Below, one piece after another: positions 49,795 through 57,511 of a DNA stretch of 64,000 nucleotides. The stretch is taken from the NCBI GenBank assembly GCA_029906195.1, contig JARWSJ010000003.1, positions 434,001 through 498,000 of the forward strand, read 5' to 3'. Below the pieces are notes generated by a model. That model did no database searches, had not been told where the DNA came from, and saw only the letters and a program-made list of their open reading frames with translations. The position numbers and the translations under genes are program-made. This DNA is from Chitinophagaceae bacterium 26-R-25. Lineage in GTDB: Bacteria; Bacteroidota; Bacteroidia; Chitinophagales; Chitinophagaceae. Position 1 is the first letter of the stretch. Each line of letters starts with the position of its first letter.

Positions 49795-51615
49795 ATGAGT
49801 AACGAAGCTATCTTGCACGGATCTGAAGTATCTACACACGAAGCGCATCATGACGGACATGGTGAACACCATCATCATGAGACGTTTATCAGCAAATATG
49901 TTTTCAGCATGGATCACAAGATGATTGCTAAACAATTCCTTATTACAGGGATTATCTGGGCGATTCTTGGTGGTTTGATGTCTGTTCTTTTCCGTTTGCA
50001 ATTAGGTTTTCCTGATGCAACTTTCCCTTGGTTGGAAAACATTCTTGGTCACTGGGCTAAGGGTGGTAAAATTCAGCCTGAGTTTTATTACGCTCTTGTA
50101 ACAATGCACGGTACCGTATTGGTATTCTTCGTATTGACAGCAGGTTTGAGCGGTACATTTGCTAACTTCCTTATTCCTCTTCAGATAGGTGCACGCGATA
50201 TGGCGTCTCCTTTTATGAATATGTTGTCATACTGGTTCTTCTTTATGTCCAGTGTGGTAATGGTTTCATCTTTGTTTATCCAAACAGGTCCTGCGAGTGG
50301 TGGTTGGACGTCTTACCCTCCTTTGAGTGCTTTGGGCGACGCATCACTGGGTTCTAAAACAGGTATGGACCTTTGGCTGATCAGTATGGCTTTGTTCGTT
50401 GTGTCTTCATTATTGGGTGGTTTGAACTACATCTCTACAATATTGAACATGCGTACAAAAGGCATGAGCATGACAAGACTGCCATTGACAATTTGGGCAT
50501 TGTTCTTCACCGCTGTATTGGGTGTGTTGTCTTTCCCTGTATTGTTGTCTGGTTTCATCCTGTTGTTGTTTGACCGTCATGCGGGTACAAGCTTCTACCT
50601 GTCAGACATCTTCTTGGCATCTACACAAAAAGCATTGCCTAACGAAGGCGGTAGTGCAATTCTATATCAACACTTGTTCTGGTTCCTTGGTCACCCTGAG
50701 GTGTACATCATCCTGTTGCCAGCAATGGGTATGGTATCAGAAGTAATGAGTACCAACGCACGTAAACCAATCTTTGGTTACATGGCGATGGTGGGATCTA
50801 TCTTCGCGATCACTATCCTTGCGTTCCTTGTTTGGGCCCACCACATGTTCGTAACCGGTTTGAATCCATTCTTAGGTTCATTCTTCGTATTGCTTACATT
50901 GTTGATCGCGGTACCTTCGGCTATCAAAGTATTTAACTGGTTAACTACTCTTTGGAGAGGTAATATAAGATTTACACCTGCGATGTTGTTTGCAATTGGT
51001 TTTGTGAGCTTGTTCATTTCTGGTGGTCTGACTGGTATCTGGTTAGGTAACTCATCTTTGGATATTCACTTACACGATACATATTTTGTAATTGCTCACT
51101 TCCACATTGTAATGGGTGTTGCGTCATTCTTCGGTATGTTCTGCGGTGTTTACCACTGGTTCCCTAAAATGTATGGTCGCTATTTGAATAACACGATGGG
51201 TTATATCCACTTCTGGATTACAATCGTTGGTGCGTATTTGATCTTCTGGCCAATGCACTATGAAGGTTTGGCGGGTATGCCTCGTCGTTACCTGGATTAC
51301 AGTGGCTGGGCATCTTTCAACCAGTTCGGTGGTTTGAACCATTTCATTTCAATCGTATCAATGATCGTATTTGCTGTACAATTGTTGTTTGTATTCAACT
51401 TCTTCTATTCAATTTTCAAAGGAAGAAGAGTAAAAACAGAAAACCCTTGGGGTTCAAACACTTTGGAATGGACAACTCCAATTCATCCGGGTCACGGTAA
51501 CTGGGTTGGTGAAATTCCTGAAGTTCACCGCTGGGCTTATGATTACGGTAAAGACGGAAGAGAATTCATTTCTCAGACTGAGCCGATAAGCGCGAATGAA
51601 AGTGAACATCACTAG
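49795..51615 (+). CDS. coxA: Cytochrome c oxidase subunit I
   Basis: A 606-residue heme-copper oxidase subunit I from ATG 49795. Twelve-helix core with MHGTVLVFFVL, the CuB/His-Tyr motif WFLGHPEVYIILLPAMG, WAHHMFVTGL, and HDTYFVIAHFHIVMG with the heme ligands. The Glu-containing D-channel residue is present in GHPEVY. The N-terminus is His-rich (about nine His in residues 10-28), a possible metal-binding tail. It reduces O2 to water and pumps protons. Subunit III is encoded separately downstream. Confidence 0.95.
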   Translation: MSNEAILHGSEVSTHEAHHDGHGEHHHHETFISKYVFSMDHKMIAKQFLITGIIWAILGGLMSVLFRLQLGFPDATFPWLENILGHWAKGGKIQPEFYYALVTMHGTVLVFFVLTAGLSGTFANFLIPLQIGARDMASPFMNMLSYWFFFMSSVVMVSSLFIQTGPASGGWTSYPPLSALGDASLGSKTGMDLWLISMALFVVSSLLGGLNYISTILNMRTKGMSMTRLPLTIWALFFTAVLGVLSFPVLLSGFILLLFDRHAGTSFYLSDIFLASTQKALPNEGGSAILYQHLFWFLGHPEVYIILLPAMGMVSEVMSTNARKPIFGYMAMVGSIFAITILAFLVWAHHMFVTGLNPFLGSFFVLLTLLIAVPSAIKVFNWLTTLWRGNIRFTPAMLFAIGFVSLFISGGLTGIWLGNSSLDIHLHDTYFVIAHFHIVMGVASFFGMFCGVYHWFPKMYGRYLNNTMGYIHFWITIVGAYLIFWPMHYEGLAGMPRRYLDYSGWASFNQFGGLNHFISIVSMIVFAVQLLFVFNFFYSIFKGRRVKTENPWGSNTLEWTTPIHPGHGNWVGEIPEVHRWAYDYGKDGREFISQTEPISANESEHH

Positions 51616-51670
51616 GATTAACTGAGTAAGGGGTATAAAACTAGAATTTTTACAAATTCAATCGATATGA

Positions 51671-51699
51671 ATGCCCCGATTTACATCGGGGTATTTTTT
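51671..51699 (+). terminator. Intra-cluster terminator after coxA
   Basis: ATGCCCCGAT / ATCGGGGTAT stem (one G-T pair) with TTAC loop, then TTTTTT. It lies 55 bases past coxA and 140 before ctaB, splitting the cluster into two transcriptional parts. Confidence 0.75.
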
Positions 51700-51839
51700 A
51701 TAAAGATCAAAATAAGGTATCTGATACGGTGTTTTTCCGAATGACCTTACCAACTGGAGATGAAGTGTAGAAAGATTTATTTCTGGTTCTGATAACCAAG
51801 AACCGGATCAAATTTTTTGAATAAAAAAAGTAGAAAGTA

Positions 51840-52742
51840 ATGTCGCAGGAAACCACATCGAAAAAAGCAAGTTCTTTTACATTAGGTCAAAAACTACAGG
51901 ACTACAAGGCCCTGGTAAAATTTGCATTGACCACGATGGTTGTGTTTTCCGCGGTGATAAGCTATCTGCTTGCACCCAAAATAGTTGAATACAACTGGTG
52001 GATGATCGCGTTATTTTTTATCGGCGGTTTTTTAGTTACCGGTAGCGCCAATACCATTAACCAGGTAGTAGAAAAAGATACTGATGCAAAAATGAAACGC
52101 ACTGCAAGCAGACCAATTGCTTCGGGCAGAATGTCTGAAACAGAAGGTTGGATATTTGCAATAGTAACGGGAGTAGCAGGTTGTTTCATTTTGGGTTTTT
52201 TCTTCAACTGGTTGTCGGCAGGACTCGCGGCATTTAGCCTGTTTTTATATGCGTTTATTTATACGCCTTTAAAAAAAGTAAATGCGATCTCTGTTTTGGT
52301 TGGTGCAGTTCCGGGTGCGTTGCCTTGTTTGATAGGTTGGACAGCAGGTAATGACAGTATAGGCTTGGGCGGCTGGGCGCTTTTCAGCATTCAGTTTTTC
52401 TGGCAGTTCCCCCACTTTTGGGCGATTGCCTGGATAGCACATAAAGACTATAGCAATGCAGGGTTTAAACTGCTGCCGTCTGTAGAAGGCCCCACAAAAT
52501 ATTCGGCAATACAGGCAATTATTTATTCTTTGCTTTTAATTCCGGTAGGAGTATTGCCCTATTTCACACATGTAAGCGGTTTTGTTAGCATGTTGATTGT
52601 ACTGGTAGCCAACATATTTATGGTGGTTCAAAGTATTAGATTATATAACGAAATGGAAGTAAAAGCTGCACGAAGAGTGATGTTTAGCAGCTACATTTAT
52701 TTGCCGATAGTGATGTTTGCATTGCTGGCAGACAAGATGTAA
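51840..52742 (+). CDS. ctaB: Protoheme IX farnesyltransferase (heme O synthase)
   Basis: A 300-residue UbiA-family prenyltransferase with about nine helices. The first Asp-rich motif is N-x-x-x-E-K-D-T-D-A-x-M-K-R-T-A-S-R-P (NQVVEKDTDAKMKRTASRPI), the second is in FWAIAWIAHKDYSNAG. It attaches farnesyl to heme B to make heme O for the oxidase. Heme A synthase (ctaA) is not in the window. The gap upstream has a terminator, so ctaB probably has its own promoter. Confidence 0.93.
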   Translation: MSQETTSKKASSFTLGQKLQDYKALVKFALTTMVVFSAVISYLLAPKIVEYNWWMIALFFIGGFLVTGSANTINQVVEKDTDAKMKRTASRPIASGRMSETEGWIFAIVTGVAGCFILGFFFNWLSAGLAAFSLFLYAFIYTPLKKVNAISVLVGAVPGALPCLIGWTAGNDSIGLGGWALFSIQFFWQFPHFWAIAWIAHKDYSNAGFKLLPSVEGPTKYSAIQAIIYSLLLIPVGVLPYFTHVSGFVSMLIVLVANIFMVVQSIRLYNEMEVKAARRVMFSSYIYLPIVMFALLADKM

Positions 52743-52744
52743 GA

Positions 52745-52811
52745 AAAGTTATGAGTATTGAGTAATGAGTTTTAAAAAGCTCTCGACTCAAAACTCAGGA
52801 TCAAAAACTTG
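52745..52811. repeat. GAGTATTGAGTAATGAG inverted word repeat
   Basis: TATGAGTATTGAGTAATGAG (52750) faces CTCGACTCAAAACTCAGG (52783 onward) between ctaB and cox3. It is a further word family in an operonic gap. Confidence 0.5.
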
Positions 52812-52825
52812 AAAAAAATATTACA

Positions 52826-53404
52826 ATGAATATAGCGATGAATGAACAAGTGAGTGAGCAGAAAAAAAGGATACATCCTCATAAATTTACTTTATGGGTA
52901 GGCTTGGCAAGTGTTATCATGATGTTTGCTGGCCTTACGAGTGCCTACATTGTAAAAAGAAGTGCAGCAAGTTGGATAACAATTGAATTTCCCAGAGCGT
53001 TTTGGTATTCAACAGTCGTTATGCTCGCGAGTAGTTTGACAATGCAAATGGCTCTTCGCGACTTCAAGCAGAGAGACATGGCAAAATATAGAAGGCTATT
53101 GACTTACACAGCTCTATTAGGTGTGCTGTTTATAGTTCTTCAGTTTGTTGGATTCTCAAAATTGTGGAAGAGTGGAACAACCTTCGAAGGTTCTGGAGAA
53201 GGACAGTTTTTGTATATCATTGCAGGATTGCATATTTTACACGTGCTGGGTGGTGTGGTAGCTTTGCTGATCATGTTCCTGAAAGCATTTAGTGCGAAGA
53301 AAAAGAACTATGATGCTATTCCGGTTGAAGTGATGAGCACTTACTGGCACTTTGTAGATGTTTTATGGATCTATCTTTTTGTGTTCTTTTTGACAATGGC
53401 ATAA
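52826..53404 (+). CDS. Cytochrome c oxidase subunit III, short paralogue
   Basis: A 192-residue heme-copper oxidase subunit III with five membrane helices (GLASVIMMFAGLTSAYIVKR, W-Y-S-T-V-V-M, LLGVLFIVLQ, AGLHILHVLGGVVAL and STYWHFVDVLWIYLF). It is shorter than the usual seven-helix subunit, as often in Bacteroidota. A 223-residue paralogue follows at 53560. A second possible start is ATG 52838. Supports proton uptake stability of subunit I. Confidence 0.9.
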   Translation: MNIAMNEQVSEQKKRIHPHKFTLWVGLASVIMMFAGLTSAYIVKRSAASWITIEFPRAFWYSTVVMLASSLTMQMALRDFKQRDMAKYRRLLTYTALLGVLFIVLQFVGFSKLWKSGTTFEGSGEGQFLYIIAGLHILHVLGGVVALLIMFLKAFSAKKKNYDAIPVEVMSTYWHFVDVLWIYLFVFFLTMA

Positions 53405-53407
53405 ACA

Positions 53408-53433
53408 TCAGGAATTAGAAATTAGGAATTAGA
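53408..53433. repeat. AATTAGAAATTAGGAATTAG short array
   Basis: Three copies of the GGAATTAG / GAAATTAG word lie 3 bases after the first cox3 stop. No opposing arm is seen before the next gene. Confidence 0.5.
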
Positions 53434-53559
53434 TCTGTCTTGTGAAATGGCCGCAACAGAATGGGACAGAGTTGAGATATTAATTAAGAAAAATTCAATT
53501 GTTAACTAAGCGATCATTTACTAACAAAAGTTTGATGCGCTTATAATTTTAAAACTAAC

Positions 53560-54231
53560 ATGGCACAAGCAGTACCAGCAGTACAAAAATGGTGGAATGG
53601 TGGTAAAAGTCCATTCAACGTGGAGTATGGAAAAATCATGATGTGGTATTTTTTAATGAGTGATGCTTTCACATTCGGAGCTTTCCTTATTTCTTACGGT
53701 ACCATTCGTTTTGCAACCAACAGTTGGCCTGATCCTAACCACGTCTTCAATTCCTTTCCTGGTTTAGGTGCAGGGTATCCGTTATTGTTTGTGAGTTTGA
53801 TGACTTTCATTTTGATCATCAGCTCTGTAACAATGGTATTGGCTGTACAAGCTGGCCAGGATATGGATAGAAAAAGAGTGGCGAAATATCTGGTTTTCAC
53901 TATTCTTGGTGGTCTTGCTTTCTTAAGCTGCCAGGCTTGGGAGTGGACACACTTGTATGGTGAAGGCGCATGGTGGGGACACAATCCTTTCCCTAACCAC
54001 AATGGTTCTGTTGCTACAACAAACTTCTCAAACTTCTTCTTTACAATCACAGGTTTCCACGGTTTCCACGTATTCTCTGGTGTGATCATCAACATCATCA
54101 TGCTGATCATGACATTGCAAGGAAAATTCGACCAGCGTGGTCACTATCTTATGATTGAAAAAGCTGGTTTGTACTGGCACTTCGTAGACCTTGTTTGGGT
54201 ATTTGTATTCACTTGTTTTTACTTAATCTAA
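53560..54231 (+). CDS. Cytochrome c oxidase subunit III
   Basis: A 223-residue subunit III paralogue. Five helices are visible, with MMWYFLMSDAFTFGAFLISY, WEWTHLYGEG, FTITGFHGFHVFSGVIINII and the C-terminal GLYWHFVDLVWVFVFTCFYL. It lies between the shorter subunit III and subunit IV genes, in the same cluster order as other Bacteroidota. Both subunit III genes look intact. Confidence 0.92.
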   Translation: MAQAVPAVQKWWNGGKSPFNVEYGKIMMWYFLMSDAFTFGAFLISYGTIRFATNSWPDPNHVFNSFPGLGAGYPLLFVSLMTFILIISSVTMVLAVQAGQDMDRKRVAKYLVFTILGGLAFLSCQAWEWTHLYGEGAWWGHNPFPNHNGSVATTNFSNFFFTITGFHGFHVFSGVIINIIMLIMTLQGKFDQRGHYLMIEKAGLYWHFVDLVWVFVFTCFYLI

Positions 54232-54261
54232 TCATATAAAAGTCAACATAAACTTATTTTA

Positions 54262-54708
54262 ATGGAACAACATTCAACTACCGCAGTATATCATCCCGAG
54301 GAGCACGGACACGCTGGTGGCGGCACTAAAGAAGTTATTCGTATTACACTCTACCTTACTGTTATTACATTGGTAGAACTTGCAATTGGCTTTTATATGT
54401 ATAAAGCTGCTTTGCCAGATGGCGTTTACAAGCATGTCCTTAAAGGTCTTATTTGCGCCTTGATGCTGTGGAAAGCTTTTTATATCGTTGCTTACTTTAT
54501 GCACCTTAAGCATGAAATAAGAAACCTTATCATGACCATCGTAGTACCTTTATTCCTGTTTGTTTGGTTTATCATCGCATTCCTTGCAGATGGCAACTCT
54601 TACAAAAACCTGCGTAATAAGTACGATCCTTATCACATTGAGCAGAATGACAAGAAAGCTCCGGTTGAACATGAGCACGGTGCTCAGAAAGAAGGAACTA
54701 TCGAATAA
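54262..54708 (+). CDS. Cytochrome c oxidase subunit IV
   Basis: A 148-residue subunit IV (prokaryotic COX4 / CtaF-type) with three membrane helices. The TLYLTVITLVELAIGFYMYK helix, the CALMLWKAFYIVAYFMHLKHE helix and the VPLFLFVWFIIAFLADG helix match the family. It closes the oxidase operon, with a terminator 26 bases after the stop. The soluble tail (KYDPYHIEQ... ending GTIE) is charged and variable. Confidence 0.85.
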   Translation: MEQHSTTAVYHPEEHGHAGGGTKEVIRITLYLTVITLVELAIGFYMYKAALPDGVYKHVLKGLICALMLWKAFYIVAYFMHLKHEIRNLIMTIVVPLFLFVWFIIAFLADGNSYKNLRNKYDPYHIEQNDKKAPVEHEHGAQKEGTIE

Positions 54709-54730
54709 TTATTTGAAAGTCTTTATAAAC

Positions 54731-54761
54731 AAAACCATCGCCTTTTAGCGGTGGTTTTTTT
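54731..54761 (+). terminator. Terminator of the oxidase operon
   Basis: ACCATCGC (54734-54741) pairs with GCGGTGGT (54748-54755), with a TTTTTTT tract following, after subunit IV. Confidence 0.8.
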
Positions 54762-54818
54762 ATGCGCAGAGATTAACAGCAGAATATTGCTAAAGGATTG
54801 CAAAATGGCCCCCACCAG

Positions 54819-54846
54819 TCAATTATTCAATTATTCAGTTATTCAA
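54819..54846. repeat. AATTATTCAGTTATTC array upstream of SCO
   Basis: CAATTATTCAATTATTCAGT and a further TATTC unit are complement-strand copies of the AACTGAAT word. They lie directly before a TACCTTTG box (54852-54859), which may be the SCO promoter -7 element. Confidence 0.6.
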
Positions 54847-54899
54847 ATACTTACCTTTGTGCCGGTTTTCAGAATACCTCCGGCTTACCGATTATTTAA

Positions 54900-55634
54900 T
54901 TGAAAATTTTTGTTTTGAATAAAAGCGCTTTACTTGGCCTGTGCCTTGCAATATTATTACCCGTAGTTTGTTACTTCATAGTGGATCATTTCAGTGAAAA
55001 CGCTGTCCCTATGCCGCCGCGTTATTACGCGGATAGTGTGATCAGCAAAGTGGAAGGTGGAAAAGAAATTACTGATACTATCTGGCACAAGGCTGCTGAC
55101 GTTAAGTTGGTAAATCAGTTGGGTGACTCTGTATCATTAAGTGATTTAAAGGGCAAGGTGATCGTAGCAGATTTTTTCTTTACACACTGCCCAAGCATTT
55201 GTCCTACGCTGACCAAGAACATGAAGAAACTACAGAGTTCATTAAAGTTGAAGGATGATACAAAAATGATCGACACAACTTTTGTGCAGTTTGTTTCCTT
55301 CACAGTTGATCCACAGAGAGATTCCGCTGAACAATTAAAGAGATATGCTGACCGTTTTGGCGTTAACCACGATGTGTGGTGGATGCTTACAGGCAACAAG
55401 AAAACGATCTACGATTTTGCCTTAAATGAACTGAAGCTTGGCTTGCAGGACGGAGAAGGCGTAGATTCGAACTTCATACATTCCCAAAAAATGGTATTGC
55501 TCGATAAAGATCGCGTGGTTCGTGGCTATTACGATGGCCTCGACAGTGCTTCCATGGAAAAACTTGCTGAAGGCATCGTGTTCCTGATGCTGGAAAAAGA
55601 CAAGACTAAGAAACGCAACTTGTTTAGGAAATAA
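54900..55634 (+). CDS. SCO1/SenC family copper chaperone
   Basis: A 244-residue membrane-anchored thioredoxin-fold protein. An N-terminal anchor (residues 10-30) is followed by the copper site HCPSICPTLT (Cys97, Cys101) and the distal His in NFIHSQKMVLLD. It delivers copper to the CuA site of subunit II or acts as a thiol reductase. The start is TTG at 54900 (no ATG fits the N-terminus), so the start is uncertain by a few codons. It lies next to the oxidase cluster, consistent with CuA assembly. Confidence 0.87.
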   Translation: MKIFVLNKSALLGLCLAILLPVVCYFIVDHFSENAVPMPPRYYADSVISKVEGGKEITDTIWHKAADVKLVNQLGDSVSLSDLKGKVIVADFFFTHCPSICPTLTKNMKKLQSSLKLKDDTKMIDTTFVQFVSFTVDPQRDSAEQLKRYADRFGVNHDVWWMLTGNKKTIYDFALNELKLGLQDGEGVDSNFIHSQKMVLLDKDRVVRGYYDGLDSASMEKLAEGIVFLMLEKDKTKKRNLFRK

Positions 55635-55635
55635 T

Positions 55636-55720
55636 GTAATGCGAAACGCCTAACGCTCAATGCAAAACGCAATGGGCGACACACAAACCAATTTCAACTT
55701 TCAATTCTCCATTCTCAATT
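55636..55720. repeat. CGAAACGCCTAACGC and TTTCAACTTTCAATTC word arrays
   Basis: GCGAAACGCCTAACGCTCAA and GCAAAACGCAATGG at 55638-55672 are iterated but mostly one-sided. TTTCAACTTTCAATTCTCC at 55692-55716 is a member of another word family. The 92-base SCO-DUF420 gap is thus repeat-filled. Confidence 0.45.
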
Positions 55721-55726
55721 AATTCT

Positions 55727-56269
55727 ATGTTACAACCTCTGATTAAAAAAAATGACGGAACAGCAAAATGGCTTATTGGTATTTTGTCGTTCGTAGTATT
55801 TGCAGCAGTAGTGATTTTATCAAGAATAAAACTTGAAGTAAATCTTGGGTTTAATGTGCACATTTTCGCAGCGATAAATGCGGTGATCAATTCGATTGTT
55901 TCTGTGCTGTTGATATTGGGCTTAGTGGCAGCGAAAAGCGGTAGATACGAAAGGCACAAGGGAATAATGTTTGCGGCAATTATTTTGTCAACGATATTTC
56001 TTGTCTCATATATCGCTCACCATTTGCTAAGCGGTGATACTAAATTTGGCGGTGTCGGTGGTATCAGATATTTCTATTTTATTATTTTGATCACACACAT
56101 CTTCCTGGCTGCCGTTATTCTTCCATTCATTCTCTATACGGCTTATCGTGCATTGGTTGCTGAATGGCCCGCACATAAAAAAATTGCCAGGATCACATGG
56201 CCCATTTGGCTTTATGTGTCTGTGACCGGTGTGATTGTGTACTTGTTGATTAGTCCTTACTATAATTAA
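55727..56269 (+). CDS. DUF420 membrane protein
   Basis: A 180-residue five-helix membrane protein of the DUF420 family (CtaM/YozB-like). Visible helices are GILSFVVFAAVVILS, INAVINSIVSVLLILGLVAA, IILSTIFLVSYIAHHLL, FIILITHIFLAAVILPF and WLYVSVTGVIVYLLI. Conserved His residues in A-H-H-L and I-T-H-I. In Bacillus, CtaM is needed for aa3 oxidase maturation, and position next to SCO fits that role here. Confidence 0.85.
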   Translation: MLQPLIKKNDGTAKWLIGILSFVVFAAVVILSRIKLEVNLGFNVHIFAAINAVINSIVSVLLILGLVAAKSGRYERHKGIMFAAIILSTIFLVSYIAHHLLSGDTKFGGVGGIRYFYFIILITHIFLAAVILPFILYTAYRALVAEWPAHKKIARITWPIWLYVSVTGVIVYLLISPYYN

Positions 56270-56340
56270 AAAACTAAAAGTCAAAAGTCAAAAATTGGAC
56301 TTTCAGTTTTTTGAATTTTGACTTTTGAATTTTGACTTTG
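56268..56340. repeat. AAAGTCAAAAGTC inverted word repeat
   Basis: AAACTAAAAGTCAAAAGTC begins at the DUF420 stop; TTTTGACTTTTGAATTTTGAC (two such units) lies 30 bases on. It forms a long hairpin-capable array filling the gap to the next gene. Confidence 0.7.
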
Positions 56341-56344
56341 GTGT

Positions 56345-56821
56345 ATGCAAAATCAGTTCAAATCTCTACAGAAAACTTTCACAGGCTTGCTGCTTGCTGA
56401 GATAGGCTTCGCAGTTGTAGTTCTCTCAATTGTTTTAATTGCAAAGAAAACAATCAATCAGGATGTTCAACTGGACCGCACTATGCAGTTGATCGCTGTA
56501 TTGTTTGCGATTGGAGATTGCTTTATCGGATTTCGTTTATACAAGAAGAAAGTATTGGAGTTAAGAGGCAGTGATCTTTCTGCCCAGGAAAAAATGACTG
56601 GCTATAGAGCAGCATCTGTTGTGTTTTGGTCATTTCTTCTGGCGCCGACTTTGTTGTGTGGTATTTGTTATGTGATCACCGGCAACTTTGCATTCATGAT
56701 GTTGTATGCTTTCCTGCTATTTGCTTTCGGTGCACAAAATCCTTTCAAAAGCAAGGTGGCACTTTTGCTCAAGCTTGATGCAAATGATGTGGCGTTGTTA
56801 GATGGAAGCGTAGGAAGTTGA
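56345..56821 (+). CDS. Conserved hypothetical membrane protein
   Basis: A 158-residue protein with four hydrophobic helices (residues about 12-33, 47-64, 92-112, 115-133) and short polar ends. I do not recognise a family. It is the last gene in the direction of the oxidase cluster, 75 bases after the DUF420 gene. An assembly or housekeeping membrane role is possible. The neighbouring gap 56822-56940 holds a TTGAAAGTTGAAAATG tail and a one-sided AACGCAGATT-family right arm (56885-56933). Confidence 0.55.
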   Translation: MQNQFKSLQKTFTGLLLAEIGFAVVVLSIVLIAKKTINQDVQLDRTMQLIAVLFAIGDCFIGFRLYKKKVLELRGSDLSAQEKMTGYRAASVVFWSFLLAPTLLCGICYVITGNFAFMMLYAFLLFAFGAQNPFKSKVALLLKLDANDVALLDGSVGS

Positions 56822-56940
56822 GAATTGAAAGTTGAAAATGCTTTCTGTTATACATTCTTGATTTGTGATGCATTCACTGCTATCAAAGAAAAAAATCATA
56901 ACATATCATGACGATCTCGAGAATCTGCGTTCCTTTTCTA

Positions 56941-57330
56941 TCACAGCTCACTGGGATCCCAGAATTTCTTCTTGAAATCAACCACTCTATTGTTTTCAAC
57001 CTTCACACCTTCTTTTTCCAGTAGTTGTTGCATGCGTTCAGGGGGAGAGAAGTGATGCATGCCAGTGAGATCACCGTTTCTGTTAACCACACGATGTGCC
57101 GGTACTTTGGGCTTTATGCTGCCCGCCCCGTTCATGGCATAACCTACCAAACGTGATGATGATTTGGCGCCAAGGCTGGCGGCAATGGCTCCGTATGATG
57201 TAACGCGGCCCTTGGGTATTTGCCTTACCACATCAAAGACCTGTTGAAAAAAATTATCATCCCTTTTTCCCGAAGGCTGAACAGTTGATAATTTAGTTAA
57301 CGGCGATGGTTTCTTGTTGCTGGCGCTCAT
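56941..57330 (-). CDS. Alkyltransferase-like protein (ATL, catalytic Cys absent)
   Basis: A 129-residue protein of the O6-alkylguanine-DNA alkyltransferase fold, with IPKGRVTSYGAIAASLG (helix-turn-helix and Arg finger region) and VPAHRVVNRNGDLTG. In active Ogt/MGMT the motif is PCHR; here Cys is Ala78 (P-A-H-R). ATLs bind alkylated guanine and recruit nucleotide excision repair instead of removing the alkyl group. The gene overlaps the DUF5522 gene by 38 bases and ends a trmB-DUF5522-atl operon on the minus strand. Confidence 0.87.
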   Translation of the reverse strand: MSASNKKPSPLTKLSTVQPSGKRDDNFFQQVFDVVRQIPKGRVTSYGAIAASLGAKSSSRLVGYAMNGAGSIKPKVPAHRVVNRNGDLTGMHHFSPPERMQQLLEKEGVKVENNRVVDFKKKFWDPSEL

Positions 57331-57511
57331 GATTACGTTGTTCTAAAAGTTCCTGACGTTTTGGTTCAGGCACATTTTCATAATCATACGGGCAGTGCCT
57401 GCAACCGTTGCCACAGCAATGTCCTCGTTCCAGATGGTATTTTTCGGTTAGTACTATAAAGCCTTGATCATTGTAATAAAAATCAAGACCTTCAATTAGC
57501 TTCTTCTTCAT
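57293..57511 (-). CDS. DUF5522 Cys-rich small protein
   Basis: A 72-residue protein with the motif ERGHCCGNGCRHCPYDY, five cysteines suited to metal or cluster binding, typical of DUF5522. It overlaps trmB at its 5' side by 20 bases and the ATL gene at its 3' side by 38 bases, so translation is probably coupled. The family's function is unknown. The overlap order trmB-DUF5522 suggests tRNA- or Fe-S-related work, which is inference. Confidence 0.75.
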   Translation of the reverse strand: MKKKLIEGLDFYYNDQGFIVLTEKYHLERGHCCGNGCRHCPYDYENVPEPKRQELLEQRNHERQQQETIAVN

